From Citricoccus zhacaiensis (GTDB lineage Bacteria; Actinomycetota; Actinomycetes; Actinomycetales; Micrococcaceae): DNA of 64,000 bases. Location of the stretch: the NCBI RefSeq assembly GCF_014645315.1, contig NZ_BMLQ01000006.1, forward strand, positions 218,421 to 282,420. Reading direction: 5' to 3'. A model generated the notes under the pieces. The model made no database searches, was not told the origin of the DNA, and saw only the letters and a list, made by a program, of their open reading frames with translations. The position numbers and the translations under genes were made by a program. Shown piece by piece: positions 52,938-64,000 of the stretch (positions are counted from its first letter, which is position 1; every line of letters begins with the position of its first letter).

Positions 52938-53858
52938 TCAGGGTGCTGCGACCTCCATGGAGGTGGCCACGGACCGGAGCTGGCCGTACTCCTCGGTGTC
53001 GAGGAACGCCCTCATGGCCTCCTCGTCCTCGAGGCCGGTGACCTCCTCCGCCGTGTCCTGGGTGACGCTGCCGGACAGCAAAGTGGCCGTCCCCTCGCCG
53101 TCGCCCTGGACCGAGGGCTGCGCATAGGTCCACGAGGACCAGAAGGAGTCATCGGTCGCCTCGGGATCGAGGTCCTCAGCCACGTTGACCACCTGCACGG
53201 ACAACAGGAATTCCCCGCCCTCGAAGCTCTTGGGGTCCGGCCAGTCCTCGCTGGCCTGGTAGAGGGAGGCCCGATACCAGACGGGCCCGGAGCCCGTGGC
53301 CTCCGGGACGTCCGGCAGTTCCTCGGCTTCTAAGACCTCCACCACGTCCGGCTTGGGACCGTCGTTGTCCGTGGGGGCGACCCCCGTGGTCGTGCGGTAC
53401 TCCACGGTGCCCTCGGGATTCTGGAAGAGCACCACCTCGTAGGGCACGCCCAGATAGTCCAGGAACTCCTCGTTGTAGTCCTCCTGGCTGGCGCTCCAGG
53501 TCTCCGGGAAACTCCATGTGAAGACCCCCGACTCGGAGGTGTAGCTCTGGGTGAGCCCCGTGGTCTGCTCTCCGGACCCGCCGGCGGTCGGTGAGGCGGA
53601 GGCCGTCTCGGTGACGGTAGCGCTCGCGGTCGCTGTGTCACTCGGACTCGCGGTCTCCGTGATGGTCTCGACCGGGGTCGAGCTGGGATCGGCCGTGGCG
53701 GAGGGCGATTCCGCGGGCTCGTCACCGGTGCCGCAGGCGCCCAGCACCAGTCCGGCACTGAGCCCGATCCCCACGGCGGCCGCCAGGCGGCGACGGCGGG
53801 CGGCTGCTGGGGTGCATCGCCCTGTCAGGAAGGTTCGGTCGGCGGTGCTGATCATCAT
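52938..53858 (-). CDS. Predicted lipoprotein of unknown function
   Basis: A 306-residue exported lipoprotein. A basic N-terminus (RRRR) precedes a hydrophobic stretch ending in the lipobox LVLGAC, with Cys42 the expected lipid-modified residue. A Thr/Ser/Ala/Pro-rich linker covers about 48-95; the rest is a soluble domain with scattered aromatic and acidic residues (for example SYTSESGVFTWSFPETW). I recognise no family. GAGGGG precedes two ATG codons, 53858 and 53855. It converges with prpC and lies at the right edge of the inserted carbon module. Confidence 0.78.
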   Translation of the reverse strand: MMISTADRTFLTGRCTPAAARRRRLAAAVGIGLSAGLVLGACGTGDEPAESPSATADPSSTPVETITETASPSDTATASATVTETASASPTAGGSGEQTTGLTQSYTSESGVFTWSFPETWSASQEDYNEEFLDYLGVPYEVVLFQNPEGTVEYRTTTGVAPTDNDGPKPDVVEVLEAEELPDVPEATGSGPVWYRASLYQASEDWPDPKSFEGGEFLLSVQVVNVAEDLDPEATDDSFWSSWTYAQPSVQGDGEGTATLLSGSVTQDTAEEVTGLEDEEAMRAFLDTEEYGQLRSVATSMEVAAP

Positions 53859-53924
53859 GATCCCCTCGTCTGCCTCCGGGTGCCCCGTTCGGCACCGTTG
53901 CGGCGGGTGGTGGTCCGGTGGTGG

Positions 53925-53944
53925 CCGGGCGGTCTTCCGCCCGG
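53925..53944. terminator. Short hairpin upstream of the lipoprotein gene
   Basis: CCGGGCGG-TCTT-CCGCCCGG, a perfect eight-base stem. It is about 98 bases past the xerD stop and may end that long operon. No T-run is present, so this is tentative. Confidence 0.35.
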
Positions 53945-54042
53945 GGGACGTCGTCCGGCTCTCACCATCTGAGCATCACCCCGTGATCGATGTCATCACC
54001 GTCCGGCCGGACGTTGTGGGATCGTGATGCCCTCTCCCCGGC

Positions 54043-55086
54043 CTAGTGGAGGGCGCGGGGGTGCGCTGCGGCGTAGACCTCGCGCAGGGTATCCGCCGTG
54101 ACCAGGGTGTAGACCTGCGTGGTGGTGACGGAGGCGTGCCCCAGCAGCTCCTGCACCACGCGCACGTCCGCTCCGCCCTCCAGCAGGTGGGTGGCGAACG
54201 AGTGACGCAGCGTGTGCGGGGAGACCTCGCCCTCGATGTGCGCCCGTTCCGCGGCCTTCTTGAGGATCGTCCACGCGGACTGTCGGGAGAGCCGTCCACC
54301 GCGCTGGTTGAGGAACAGCGCGGGGCCTCCGGTCCCGGACTGGCCGGCCAGCGTGGGACGTCCACGGACCAGCCAGGCGTCCAGGGCGGTGGCCGCGTAG
54401 GAACCCAGCGGGACGATGCGCTCCTTGGAGCCTTTCCCGAATAGGCGGACGACGGCGGTGCCGGACTCCCCCGGTCCCGCCGCCCCGGGCTCGGGGCGGT
54501 TCCCCTGGAGGTGGGCACTCTCCGAGGGGCCGCGGACGGCTCCGACCACGTCGTCCACGTCCAGCCCGACCGCCTCGGAGATGCGGGCGCCCGTGGCATA
54601 GAGAAACTCAAGCAGGGCGCGGTCCCGCAGGCCGGCCGGGGTGTCCGTGGGCACGGCCTCCAGGAGGGCGGTCACCTGGTCCACCCGGATCGCCTTGGGC
54701 AGTTCCTGGGCGGGGCGGGGCGGGGTGACGTCCTGTGCCGGGTCCGTCTCCGTGACGTGTTCCAGGGTCCAGAAGCGGTGCATGCCGCGGACGGCGACGA
54801 TGGTCCGCGCCGCAGACCGCGGTGAGAGCGGATGCCCGCCATCGGCACCCGTGGCCAAGGCCTGGAGGAAACCGGTCACATGCCGGCGCTCCACCTGGCG
54901 GGGTTCGTCCACTCCCTGGCCCTGCAGCCACGCCAGGTAACGGCTCATGTCCCGGCGGTAGGCGGCCAGGGTATGGGGAGACATGCCCCGCTCGACGGTC
55001 AGGTGGTCCAGATACGCCTCTGCCGGACGGGAAAGGCTGCGCGGCGGACCGTCCGCGGACCCGGCACCCACCACCTGCTCACTCAT
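54043..55086 (-). CDS. xerD: Tyrosine recombinase XerD
   Basis: A 347-residue site-specific recombinase that resolves chromosome dimers at dif. The N-terminal SAM-like domain is followed by the catalytic set Arg168 ([11 protein letters not shown]), Lys near 219-221 ([13 protein letters not shown]), His291/Arg294 ([13 protein letters not shown]), His317 and the nucleophile Tyr326 (TTTQVYTLV). A Gly/Pro-rich insert of about 28 residues (183-210) separates the Arg and Lys regions and is unusual. ATG 55086 is ten bases after the nudix stop. It closes the tlyA-to-xerD operon, after which the parA-scpA block would normally follow. Confidence 0.93.
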   Translation of the reverse strand: MSEQVVGAGSADGPPRSLSRPAEAYLDHLTVERGMSPHTLAAYRRDMSRYLAWLQGQGVDEPRQVERRHVTGFLQALATGADGGHPLSPRSAARTIVAVRGMHRFWTLEHVTETDPAQDVTPPRPAQELPKAIRVDQVTALLEAVPTDTPAGLRDRALLEFLYATGARISEAVGLDVDDVVGAVRGPSESAHLQGNRPEPGAAGPGESGTAVVRLFGKGSKERIVPLGSYAATALDAWLVRGRPTLAGQSGTGGPALFLNQRGGRLSRQSAWTILKKAAERAHIEGEVSPHTLRHSFATHLLEGGADVRVVQELLGHASVTTTQVYTLVTADTLREVYAAAHPRALH

Positions 55087-55096
55087 GACTGGTCAC

Positions 55097-55816
55097 TCAC
55101 CCGCCGAGGGGACGGCCGTGCCAGGGCGCGTCCGCAGGGCGGAGGTCGGCGAAGCCGCCGTCCCGGTGGGCGAAGAGGGCGAGGAGGCCCACCACGGAGG
55201 AGGGATTGCGCAACCGGCCGGCCAGCACGGCCTGTACGGCGTCTGCCACGGGGACCCAGGCCAGCGGCATGCCGGCCTCCTCACCGGTGCGTTCGTGGCG
55301 TTCCCCCGCCGGGACCGGGGAGAGGCCCCGGGCCAGGAACACCCGGATGCCCTCCGAGGAGGACCCGGGGGTGGTGTAGAAGTCCGCGAGGACATCCCAC
55401 CGGTCCGCGCGCAGGTCGGCTTCCTCGGCCAGCTCCCGCCGGGCGGCCTCGACCAGGTGCTCTCCCGGGACGTCGAGCAGTCCGGCGGGGATCTCCCAGA
55501 GCTCCTCGCCCACGGGGTGCCGGTACTGCCGGATCATCCGGACCCGGTCCTGATCATCCAGGGCCACCACGGCCACGGCACCGGGGTGGCGGATGAACTC
55601 CCGGACCAACAGGTCCGCCCCATCGACGTCCGGCTCGCTCGCGTCCTGCTCCGCTGCGGCGCCAGGCGCCATCAGGAAGGCCTCGCGGGTGACGTCCCAC
55701 ACCGCACCCGCGAAAGCGGTCTCGGTGCGGACCGCGGGCCGCGCGGCGGGCAGGTCCGCGAGCGGGCCGCCGTCGTGCTCGGTGTACGGGGCGGGTGGAG
55801 GAGTCAGGTGCGTCAT
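55097..55816 (-). CDS. NUDIX hydrolase, ADP-ribose pyrophosphatase-like
   Basis: A 239-residue NUDIX protein. The NUDIX box is about GLLDVPGEHLVEAARRELAEEADLRAD, with the family Gly-x5-Glu-x7-Arg-Glu-x2-Glu-Glu pattern; QYRHPVGEELWEIPAG and the C-terminal half match bacterial ADP-ribose pyrophosphatases. It corresponds to Rv1700 by position, downstream of pyrG. ATG 55816 is chosen by family length. TTG 55852 overlaps the pyrG stop and has AGGGTGAG next to it, a possible coupled start. Confidence 0.9.
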   Translation of the reverse strand: MTHLTPPPAPYTEHDGGPLADLPAARPAVRTETAFAGAVWDVTREAFLMAPGAAAEQDASEPDVDGADLLVREFIRHPGAVAVVALDDQDRVRMIRQYRHPVGEELWEIPAGLLDVPGEHLVEAARRELAEEADLRADRWDVLADFYTTPGSSSEGIRVFLARGLSPVPAGERHERTGEEAGMPLAWVPVADAVQAVLAGRLRNPSSVVGLLALFAHRDGGFADLRPADAPWHGRPLGG

Positions 55817-55848
55817 GGGGTGGTGGGTGTCCCTGCTGATCAAGCTGA

Positions 55849-59388
<3,540 letters not shown>

Positions 59389-59392
<4 letters not shown>

Positions 59393-60567
59393 GCCTGGTC
59401 GGCTCCTCCGCTGTACGTGTCCGGCTCCTCGCTGCCCTCGTCCGGGGTGATCCCCGACCGCGCGATGCCCAGGCGCTCGTCCCGTGCCGACACCACGGGC
59501 AGGGCGGCCGTGGCCGGCGGCACGACTCCGGGGCGGGGGGCCAGGTGATGGGGTTCCACGATGGAGACTCCGCGGGAGGTGGGGTCCCCCTCGGGCCGGC
59601 GGGACGCGGTCCGGGCCTCTCGGGCAGCGGCCTCGGCGCGGTCCTGTTCGGTGACGGGACCGCGCCAGCCCTTGGTGGGCAGGTTGAACTTGCGCACCAG
59701 CCTCTCGGTGAAGGGCGTGCGGGACAACCGGGCGATCCGCACCGGTTGCGGTGAGCGGGTGACCTCGACGCGGGAGCCGAGGGGCAGGTCCACCGTGCGA
59801 CGGCCGTCGCACCAGAGCACGCCCGGCTCGTTGGTGCGCGGCAGCACCTCGACGGTGAGCACCGAGTCCGGGGACACGACGAGGGGCTTGGCGAACAGGG
59901 CGTGGGCACTGATGGGCACCATGAGCATGGCCTGGACCTCCGGCCACACCACGGGGCCGCCGGCCGAGAAGGCGTACGCCGTGGACCCCGTGGGCGTGGC
60001 CATCACCACACCGTCGCAGCCGTACGTGGAGATGGGGCTGCCGTCCACGGCGGTCACGACCTCGAGCATGCGCTCACGGTTGGACTTCTCCACGCTGGCC
60101 TCGTTCAACGCCCAGGTGCGGGCCACGAGTTCCTCCCCCTGGAAGACCCGGACGTCGATCGCCATCCGCTCCTCGACGCTGTAGTCCTGCGCCACCACGG
60201 CCTCGACGGTGCGGGAGAGATCGGTGCGCTCGGATTCGGCCAGGAAGCCCACGTGGCCCAGGTTGACGGCGAGCAACGGCAGGCCGGAATCACGGACGAG
60301 CTCCGCAGCGCGCAGCACGGAGCCGTCCCCGCCGAGGACCACACCCAGGGAGATCTCGCTCAGGGAACAGTCCACGTCCAGGGTCCGCGGGACGGACACC
60401 AGCGGGGGCACGACGCCGGCCCGTTCGGCCTCGCGGATCGCCGTCACGTCACGGGCCATGAGCACCGGGACCAGCCCGGCCTCCTGCAGTTTGGCGCAGG
60501 TGTGGACGGCTGCCCGGATGGCGTCCTCGCGGCCGGTATGGGCAAGGACCAGGATTGAACGGGGCAT
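59389..60567 (-). CDS. nadK: NAD kinase
   Basis: A 392-residue NAD kinase that makes NADP. The catalytic motif is VLGGDGSVLRAAELV (GGDG), the substrate motif is NLGHVGFLAE, and the second half has DGVVMATPTGSTAYAFSAGGP. The C-terminal 90 residues (from about 305) are a Pro/Arg-rich extension beyond the usual 300. Start ATG 60567 is seven bases after TATCCT. The gene corresponds to ppnK next to recN and tlyA in mycobacteria. Confidence 0.95.
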
Positions 60568-60580
60568 GGCCCCAAGGATA
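60568..60580 (-). promoter_or_regulatory. Probable leaderless promoter of nadK
   Basis: Minus-strand TATCCT (60580-60575), seven bases, ATG 60567. It lies in the 72-base gap after tlyA, so nadK-recN may have its own transcript. Confidence 0.5.
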
Positions 60581-60639
60581 CCCACGTCCAGGCCGGGGGC
60601 CCGGCCGCACCTGCCGGGCTGGGGACAAGGGTGGCTACT

Positions 60640-61488
60640 TCAGGCCCAGTCGACCGTCTGCGAGCCGAGCCACTCGGCACCGGTGCCGGTTGCCGTCGCG
60701 TCGGCGATCGCCTCCACTGTCCCTCCGGGGTGGTCGAGCCACAGGAAGAACTCCACATTGCCGTCCTGCCCCGGCAGCGGAGACCGGGCGATGCCGCGGG
60801 GCCGCAGCCCTGCGTCCAGAGCGGTGTCCAGCACATCGGCGACCGCCCGGCGTCGCTGTTCCGGATCCAGCACGACGCCGGTCTTGGGCAGAGCTCGCCG
60901 TCCGACCTCGAACTGCGGTTTGACCATGAGGACCAGGTCGGCGCCCGGCCGGCACACCCCGGCCAGCGGTGACATCACCAGGCGCAGGGAGATGAAGGAG
61001 AGATCCGAGACCACCAGGTCCACCGTTCCGCCGAGGTGCTCCGGCGTGAGGTCGCGGACGTTGCACCCCTCGTGGACGTCGACGCGGTGATCGGCACGCA
61101 GCGTCTCGACCAGTTGGTCATGCCCGACATCCACTGCGACCACCTGCTGGGCCCCCGCCCGGAGCAGGACATCCGTGAACCCGCCCGTGGACGCCCCGGC
61201 GTCCAGGCACCTCCGGCCTGATGCAGTGACGTCGGCGAACAACTCCAACGCTCCAGCCAGTTTGTGTCCGGCCCGGGAGACGTACCGTGGTCCGTGGGGG
61301 CGCAGTGCCACCACATCATCGGGCGCGCACCGCAGGGACGCCTTGGTGGCGACGGCGCCGTTGACGATCACCTCGCCCGCGCTGATGAGTCCGGCCGCCT
61401 CGCTGCGGGAACGGGCCAGGCCCCGATCCGCCAAGGCGATGTCGAGGCGGGTTCGGTCACCGCTGCCCGTGGTCCTCGGGCTGCTCAT
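60640..61488 (-). CDS. tlyA: TlyA-family rRNA 2-prime-O-methyltransferase
   Basis: A 282-residue protein. An N-terminal S4 RNA-binding domain (RLDIALADRGLARSRSEAAGLISAGEVIVNG) is followed by a Rossmann methyltransferase with CLDAGASTGGFTDVLLRAGA and LVVSDLSFISLRLV. In mycobacteria TlyA methylates cytidines in both 16S and 23S rRNA and gives capreomycin sensitivity. It overlaps the small gene upstream by four bases (ATGA). Confidence 0.95.
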   Translation of the reverse strand: MSSPRTTGSGDRTRLDIALADRGLARSRSEAAGLISAGEVIVNGAVATKASLRCAPDDVVALRPHGPRYVSRAGHKLAGALELFADVTASGRRCLDAGASTGGFTDVLLRAGAQQVVAVDVGHDQLVETLRADHRVDVHEGCNVRDLTPEHLGGTVDLVVSDLSFISLRLVMSPLAGVCRPGADLVLMVKPQFEVGRRALPKTGVVLDPEQRRRAVADVLDTALDAGLRPRGIARSPLPGQDGNVEFFLWLDHPGGTVEAIADATATGTGAEWLGSQTVDWA

Positions 61489-61694
61489 GACAGTCCAGGG
61501 AGCCGAGGTTGTTCCTCCAGCAGTTGCGCCAAGGCGTCCAGGGCCTCACGGTACGCCGCGATCTCCTCGTCGGGGCTCAGCTCCCCGGCTCCGGTCAGGC
61601 CAGACAGGATCTGGTCGGCGGCCGGGTCACCGGTGCTGGCCGGAGTCCACTCGGCCGGTTGGGATGGCTCGAACGGTTCAGACGACTCGGTCAT
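61485..61694 (-). CDS. Small conserved protein between HAD and tlyA
   Basis: A 69-residue acidic protein with a conserved-looking core PDEEIAAYREALDALAQLLEEQPRLPGLS, predicted as one amphipathic helix. It overlaps the HAD stop by 17 bases and the tlyA start by four. An equivalent small gene sits between the HAD gene and tlyA in mycobacteria (Rv1693 position). Function is unknown. Confidence 0.75.
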   Translation of the reverse strand: MTESSEPFEPSQPAEWTPASTGDPAADQILSGLTGAGELSPDEEIAAYREALDALAQLLEEQPRLPGLS

Positions 61695-62586
61695 GGCTGC
61701 CGCTCCTCCTGGGTTGGAGGGCGGTCGCTCCCACGGCGGGTTCGGCCAGGAGCGTTGGCAGCGAGGGGATGATCAACGTGGGCTGGTGGTCCGCTGGCGC
61801 AGCCGCAGCAGTGGCTTCAGTATCCACGCCGGTCAGCACGAGGGCGGTGTCGAAACCAGCCCGATTGCCTCCGATGATGTCCGTGTCCAGCCGGTCGCCG
61901 ACCACCAGTGGACGCCGGGCGCCGACGGCCTGGGCGGCCAGGCGGAACAGGACCGGCTCGGGCTTGCCCGCTGCCAGCGGGCGGGTCCCCGTCGCCCGGG
62001 CCACCGCCTCGATCAGGGCACCGTTGCCGGGCGCGATCCCCTCGGCACGGGGAATGGTCAGGTCAGTATTGGTCGCGATCCACCGGGCACCCCCGTTGAC
62101 GGCATAGGAGGCCTGCGCCAGGTCTGTCCAGGACACCGAGGGGTCGAATCCCTGGATCACAGCATCGGGGTGTTCGGCCGCCGTCCTCACCACCTCGTGG
62201 CCAGCCTGCGACACCAGGCCACGCAGGTAATCCGAGCCGACGACCAGGACCTTCGCCGGGACGGGACGCCCACCGGAGGCTGTCCCGGCCGCCGTCGGAC
62301 GCGATCCGGTCCCGGATAGCTCCTGGCTCAGCAGGGCCACCCCCGCGGCAGCAGATCCGAAGACCTGGTCCCCAGTGACCTCGAGACCGAAACCGCGTAG
62401 GTGGTCGGCCACGGATTCAGGAGACCTCGAGGCATTGTTGGTCACGTAGACGACGGGGACACCGCGCCGCCCCAGTTCCCGCAGGGTCGGCACGGCGCCG
62501 TCGATGGCCTCGGTCCCAGCGTAGACGACGCCGTCCAGGTCACACAGGACGGCGTCATGGCCTCCGAAGAACACCGCTTCCGTCAT
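61678..62586 (-). CDS. HAD-superfamily phosphatase (NagD/PGP-like)
   Basis: A 302-residue HAD-IIA hydrolase. Motif I is LCDLDGVVYAGTE (Asp16 and Asp18), motif II is YVTNNASRSP, motif III Lys is in AGKPEPVLFRLAAQ, and motif IV is VVGDRLDTDIIGG. Its mycobacterial counterpart (Rv1692) is a glycerol-3-phosphate phosphatase, so a glycolytic or glycerol phosphate ester is a fair guess. ATG 62586 lies three bases after the TPR gene stop. Confidence 0.92.
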   Translation of the reverse strand: MTEAVFFGGHDAVLCDLDGVVYAGTEAIDGAVPTLRELGRRGVPVVYVTNNASRSPESVADHLRGFGLEVTGDQVFGSAAAGVALLSQELSGTGSRPTAAGTASGGRPVPAKVLVVGSDYLRGLVSQAGHEVVRTAAEHPDAVIQGFDPSVSWTDLAQASYAVNGGARWIATNTDLTIPRAEGIAPGNGALIEAVARATGTRPLAAGKPEPVLFRLAAQAVGARRPLVVGDRLDTDIIGGNRAGFDTALVLTGVDTEATAAAAPADHQPTLIIPSLPTLLAEPAVGATALQPRRSGSHDRVV

Positions 62587-62589
62587 GGG

Positions 62590-63759
62590 TCAGCGGTCTC
62601 CGCGGCCCTGATCGTCAGCGGAGACGTCACCGTCGGTCTCCTGCGGTTCATCCCCCTCCGGAGACGGTTCCTCGGCCTGAACCGGCTGAGAGGTCACCAT
62701 GGACCCGAGATCCTCCTCGTCCAGCTGTCCGGCGTCCGCCTGGCCGTCCTCGTCCTGACCGCCCTCCTCCTGGCCCTCCGAAGACGCGCCCGGGGGCACC
62801 AGGTCACGGGCACGGGGCCGGCCCTCAGAGCCGTCATCGTCCAGTCCGAAGTCGATGATCTCCGGATCCTCGAAGGCACCGATGCCCAGCGCGCGCTCGG
62901 CCACGCTGGCCTGCCGACGCCAGGCCTTGGCCTCCTCGGCACGGCCGGCTTCCGTCAGGACATCCGCATAGGCGCGGAACAGACGGGGGCTGAATGAGAA
63001 ACCGCGACGACGATCGAGGTCAGGAATCTGCAGCACTGCCAGAGCAGTGTCGATATCCCCCAGATCACGATGAATGCCGGAGAGCACCATGGCCAACTCT
63101 GCCCGGATCGCCTTCTCCAGGGACGCATGGTCGACGTCCCCCGCGAGTTCCAGGGCCTTGTCATGCCGACCGAGGGCACGTTCACTGTCCACCATCTCCG
63201 GCAGGTGGGTGTTGTCCCCGGTGATGCGGCGGTAGGTCCGGAACTCCCGCAGCGCCTCCGCGTACTGTCCAGCCCCATAGGCAGTCAGCCCGACGGCCTC
63301 CCTGACGCAGCCGAGACGTCCGCCACGTCGGCTGGCGGCCAGGGCGTGCTCGAAGGCCAACTGCGGATCGATGTCCAGCAACCGGCCGGCCATCACCAGG
63401 TGACGCGCCACCCACGGACGGTTGCGTTCGTCCAGGGTGTCCAGCTCACGGCTGGTGGCGCGGTCAAGCTCCTTGCCGGTGACATCCTCATCGATCTCAG
63501 GAGACTTGGCCCGGTCCGGCCGGTTGGAACTGCGCAGGTCGCCCGGGTTGTGGGCAGCACCCCGGCGCTCGACGCGCGGGCGACCGTCACGTGAGCCACG
63601 GCGGTCATGCCGGGCTCCACCGCGTTCCGGCCTGCCCTCCCGACCCTCCCGACGGGGACCGCCAGCACGGGAACCGGAACCGGATCCCCGCTCGGGCCGT
63701 CCACCGCCATGACGGCGCGGACGATCAGACGAGCCGGAGCGCTCCTCGTTCTCGGACAT
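62590..63759 (-). CDS. TPR-like protein with RG-rich N-terminus and acidic tail
   Basis: A 389-residue protein with three zones. Residues about 10-65 are rich in Arg and Gly (for example RRHGGGRPERGSG), an RNA-binding-like disordered tail. Residues about 100-290 are helical repeats of the tetratricopeptide type (LAFEHALAASRRGGRLG, GQYAEALREFRTYRR, GDIDTALAVLQ). The last 90 residues are strongly acidic. It lies just downstream of the 5S rRNA terminator and heads the HAD-tlyA operon. A role near ribosomal RNA is only a speculation from location and composition. ATG 63759 has GAGAGG nine bases upstream. Confidence 0.85.
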   Translation of the reverse strand: MSENEERSGSSDRPRRHGGGRPERGSGSGSRAGGPRREGREGRPERGGARHDRRGSRDGRPRVERRGAAHNPGDLRSSNRPDRAKSPEIDEDVTGKELDRATSRELDTLDERNRPWVARHLVMAGRLLDIDPQLAFEHALAASRRGGRLGCVREAVGLTAYGAGQYAEALREFRTYRRITGDNTHLPEMVDSERALGRHDKALELAGDVDHASLEKAIRAELAMVLSGIHRDLGDIDTALAVLQIPDLDRRRGFSFSPRLFRAYADVLTEAGRAEEAKAWRRQASVAERALGIGAFEDPEIIDFGLDDDGSEGRPRARDLVPPGASSEGQEEGGQDEDGQADAGQLDEEDLGSMVTSQPVQAEEPSPEGDEPQETDGDVSADDQGRGDR

Positions 63760-63856
63760 CCTGATGATCCTCTCCTCGGTCTTGATGACGGCGGCAGCAC
63801 GGCATGGCGTACTCCGACGGACAGCTTCACAATCGTAGCCGACCCGGTTAAACAAG

Positions 63857-63886
63857 AAGGGCCCCGCACTCGTGTGCGGGGCCCTT
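63857..63886 (-). terminator. rRNA operon terminator
   Basis: A perfect 13-base stem, AAGGGCCCCGCAC, loop of four, then its complement, followed on the minus strand by CTTCTTGTTT. It lies about a dozen bases after the 5S rRNA. Confidence 0.85.
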
Positions 63887-63898
63887 CCCTCAATGGTT

Positions 63899-64000
63899 GT
63901 CCGGCGGCGTCCTACTCTCCCACATCCTCCCGGATGCAGTACCATCGGCGCAGTGGGCCTTAGCTTCCGGGTTCGGAATGGGACCGGGCGTTTCCCCCAC
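63899..64000 (-). rRNA. rrf: 5S ribosomal RNA (5-prime end beyond window)
   Basis: On the minus strand the sequence reads through CGCCCGGTCCCATTCCGAAC, GGAAGCTAAG, GCGCCGATGGTACTGC and GGGAGAGTAGG to GCCGCCGGACA, the standard 5S core and 3-prime half. About 15 bases at the 5-prime end lie outside. Confidence 0.95.

Noticed and set aside
41935..53858. The carbon module as a classical genomic island
   Set aside because: I see no integrase, tRNA end, direct repeats or insertion sequence at its edges and no obvious GC shift by eye, so only a split gene order is claimed.

Overview
The window is a gene-dense, very GC-rich chromosomal segment of an actinobacterium. The gene content (mycothione reductase, GarA-type FHA protein with an FtsR-like MerR regulator, class II DAHP synthase, PASTA kinase, TlyA-NadK-RecN order, and an rRNA operon end) fits the order Micrococcales, probably the Micrococcaceae (Citricoccus/Micrococcus-like). 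The genus is an inference. I see no phage, insertion sequence, CRISPR array or plasmid signature. No stretch longer than 300 bases lacks a gene.

Layout. 1-12.4 kb: LysM lytic transglycosylase, PASTA kinase (pknL-like), class II DAHP synthase, acyltransferase, esterase, small membrane protein, ROK sugar kinase, long-chain acyl-CoA ligase and mycothione reductase. This resembles the pknL-aroG-plsC-fadD15 neighbourhood of mycobacteria. 12.4-17 kb: pyruvate carboxylase divergent from an orphan ParA-like ATPase. 17-20.3 kb: the conserved actinobacterial set gcvH-garA-ftsR-DUF151-merR on the minus strand. 20.3-23.4 kb: a divergent pair of a double-MarR regulator and a 3-hydroxybenzoate-type aromatic hydroxylase. 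23.4-34.7 kb: mixed accessory genes (DinB-like, baeRF, a two-component system with a GAP-family membrane protein, POT peptide transporter, DUF2945, DUF488, MFS, methyltransferase/XRE-cupin pair, tRNA-Pro, quinone-oxidoreductase-like enzyme). 34.8-41.8 kb: parA-scpA-scpB-rluB-tyrA-cmk-der on the minus strand. 41.9-53.9 kb: a carbon-source module: dicarboxylate symporter with a CitA/CitB-type two-component system, then divergent prpE and gntR-prpD-prpB-prpC for the 2-methylcitrate cycle, then a lipoprotein. 54-63.8 kb: TPR protein-HAD-small protein-tlyA-nadK-recN-pyrG-nudix-xerD on the minus strand, downstream of a 5S rRNA that runs off the right edge.

How it works together. The xerD and parA ends belong to one block that is contiguous or nearly so in other actinobacteria; here about 12 kb of propionate and dicarboxylate genes sits between them. 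Propionate is activated by PrpE and split by PrpC, PrpD and PrpB to pyruvate and succinate. The dicarboxylate carrier next door imports C4 acids, and pyruvate carboxylase elsewhere in the window can refill oxaloacetate. PknL-type kinase and GarA could form a phospho-signalling axis on central metabolism.

The most striking sequence-level pattern is regulatory: eight separate transcription units have a TAnnnT box exactly six bases before the ATG or GTG, usually with no Shine-Dalgarno sequence, which is the signature of leaderless mRNAs. Several divergent promoters carry clear repeated or inverted operator candidates (prp, hydroxylase/MarR, XRE, pyc and two-component loci). I found no convincing wholly new enzymatic system.
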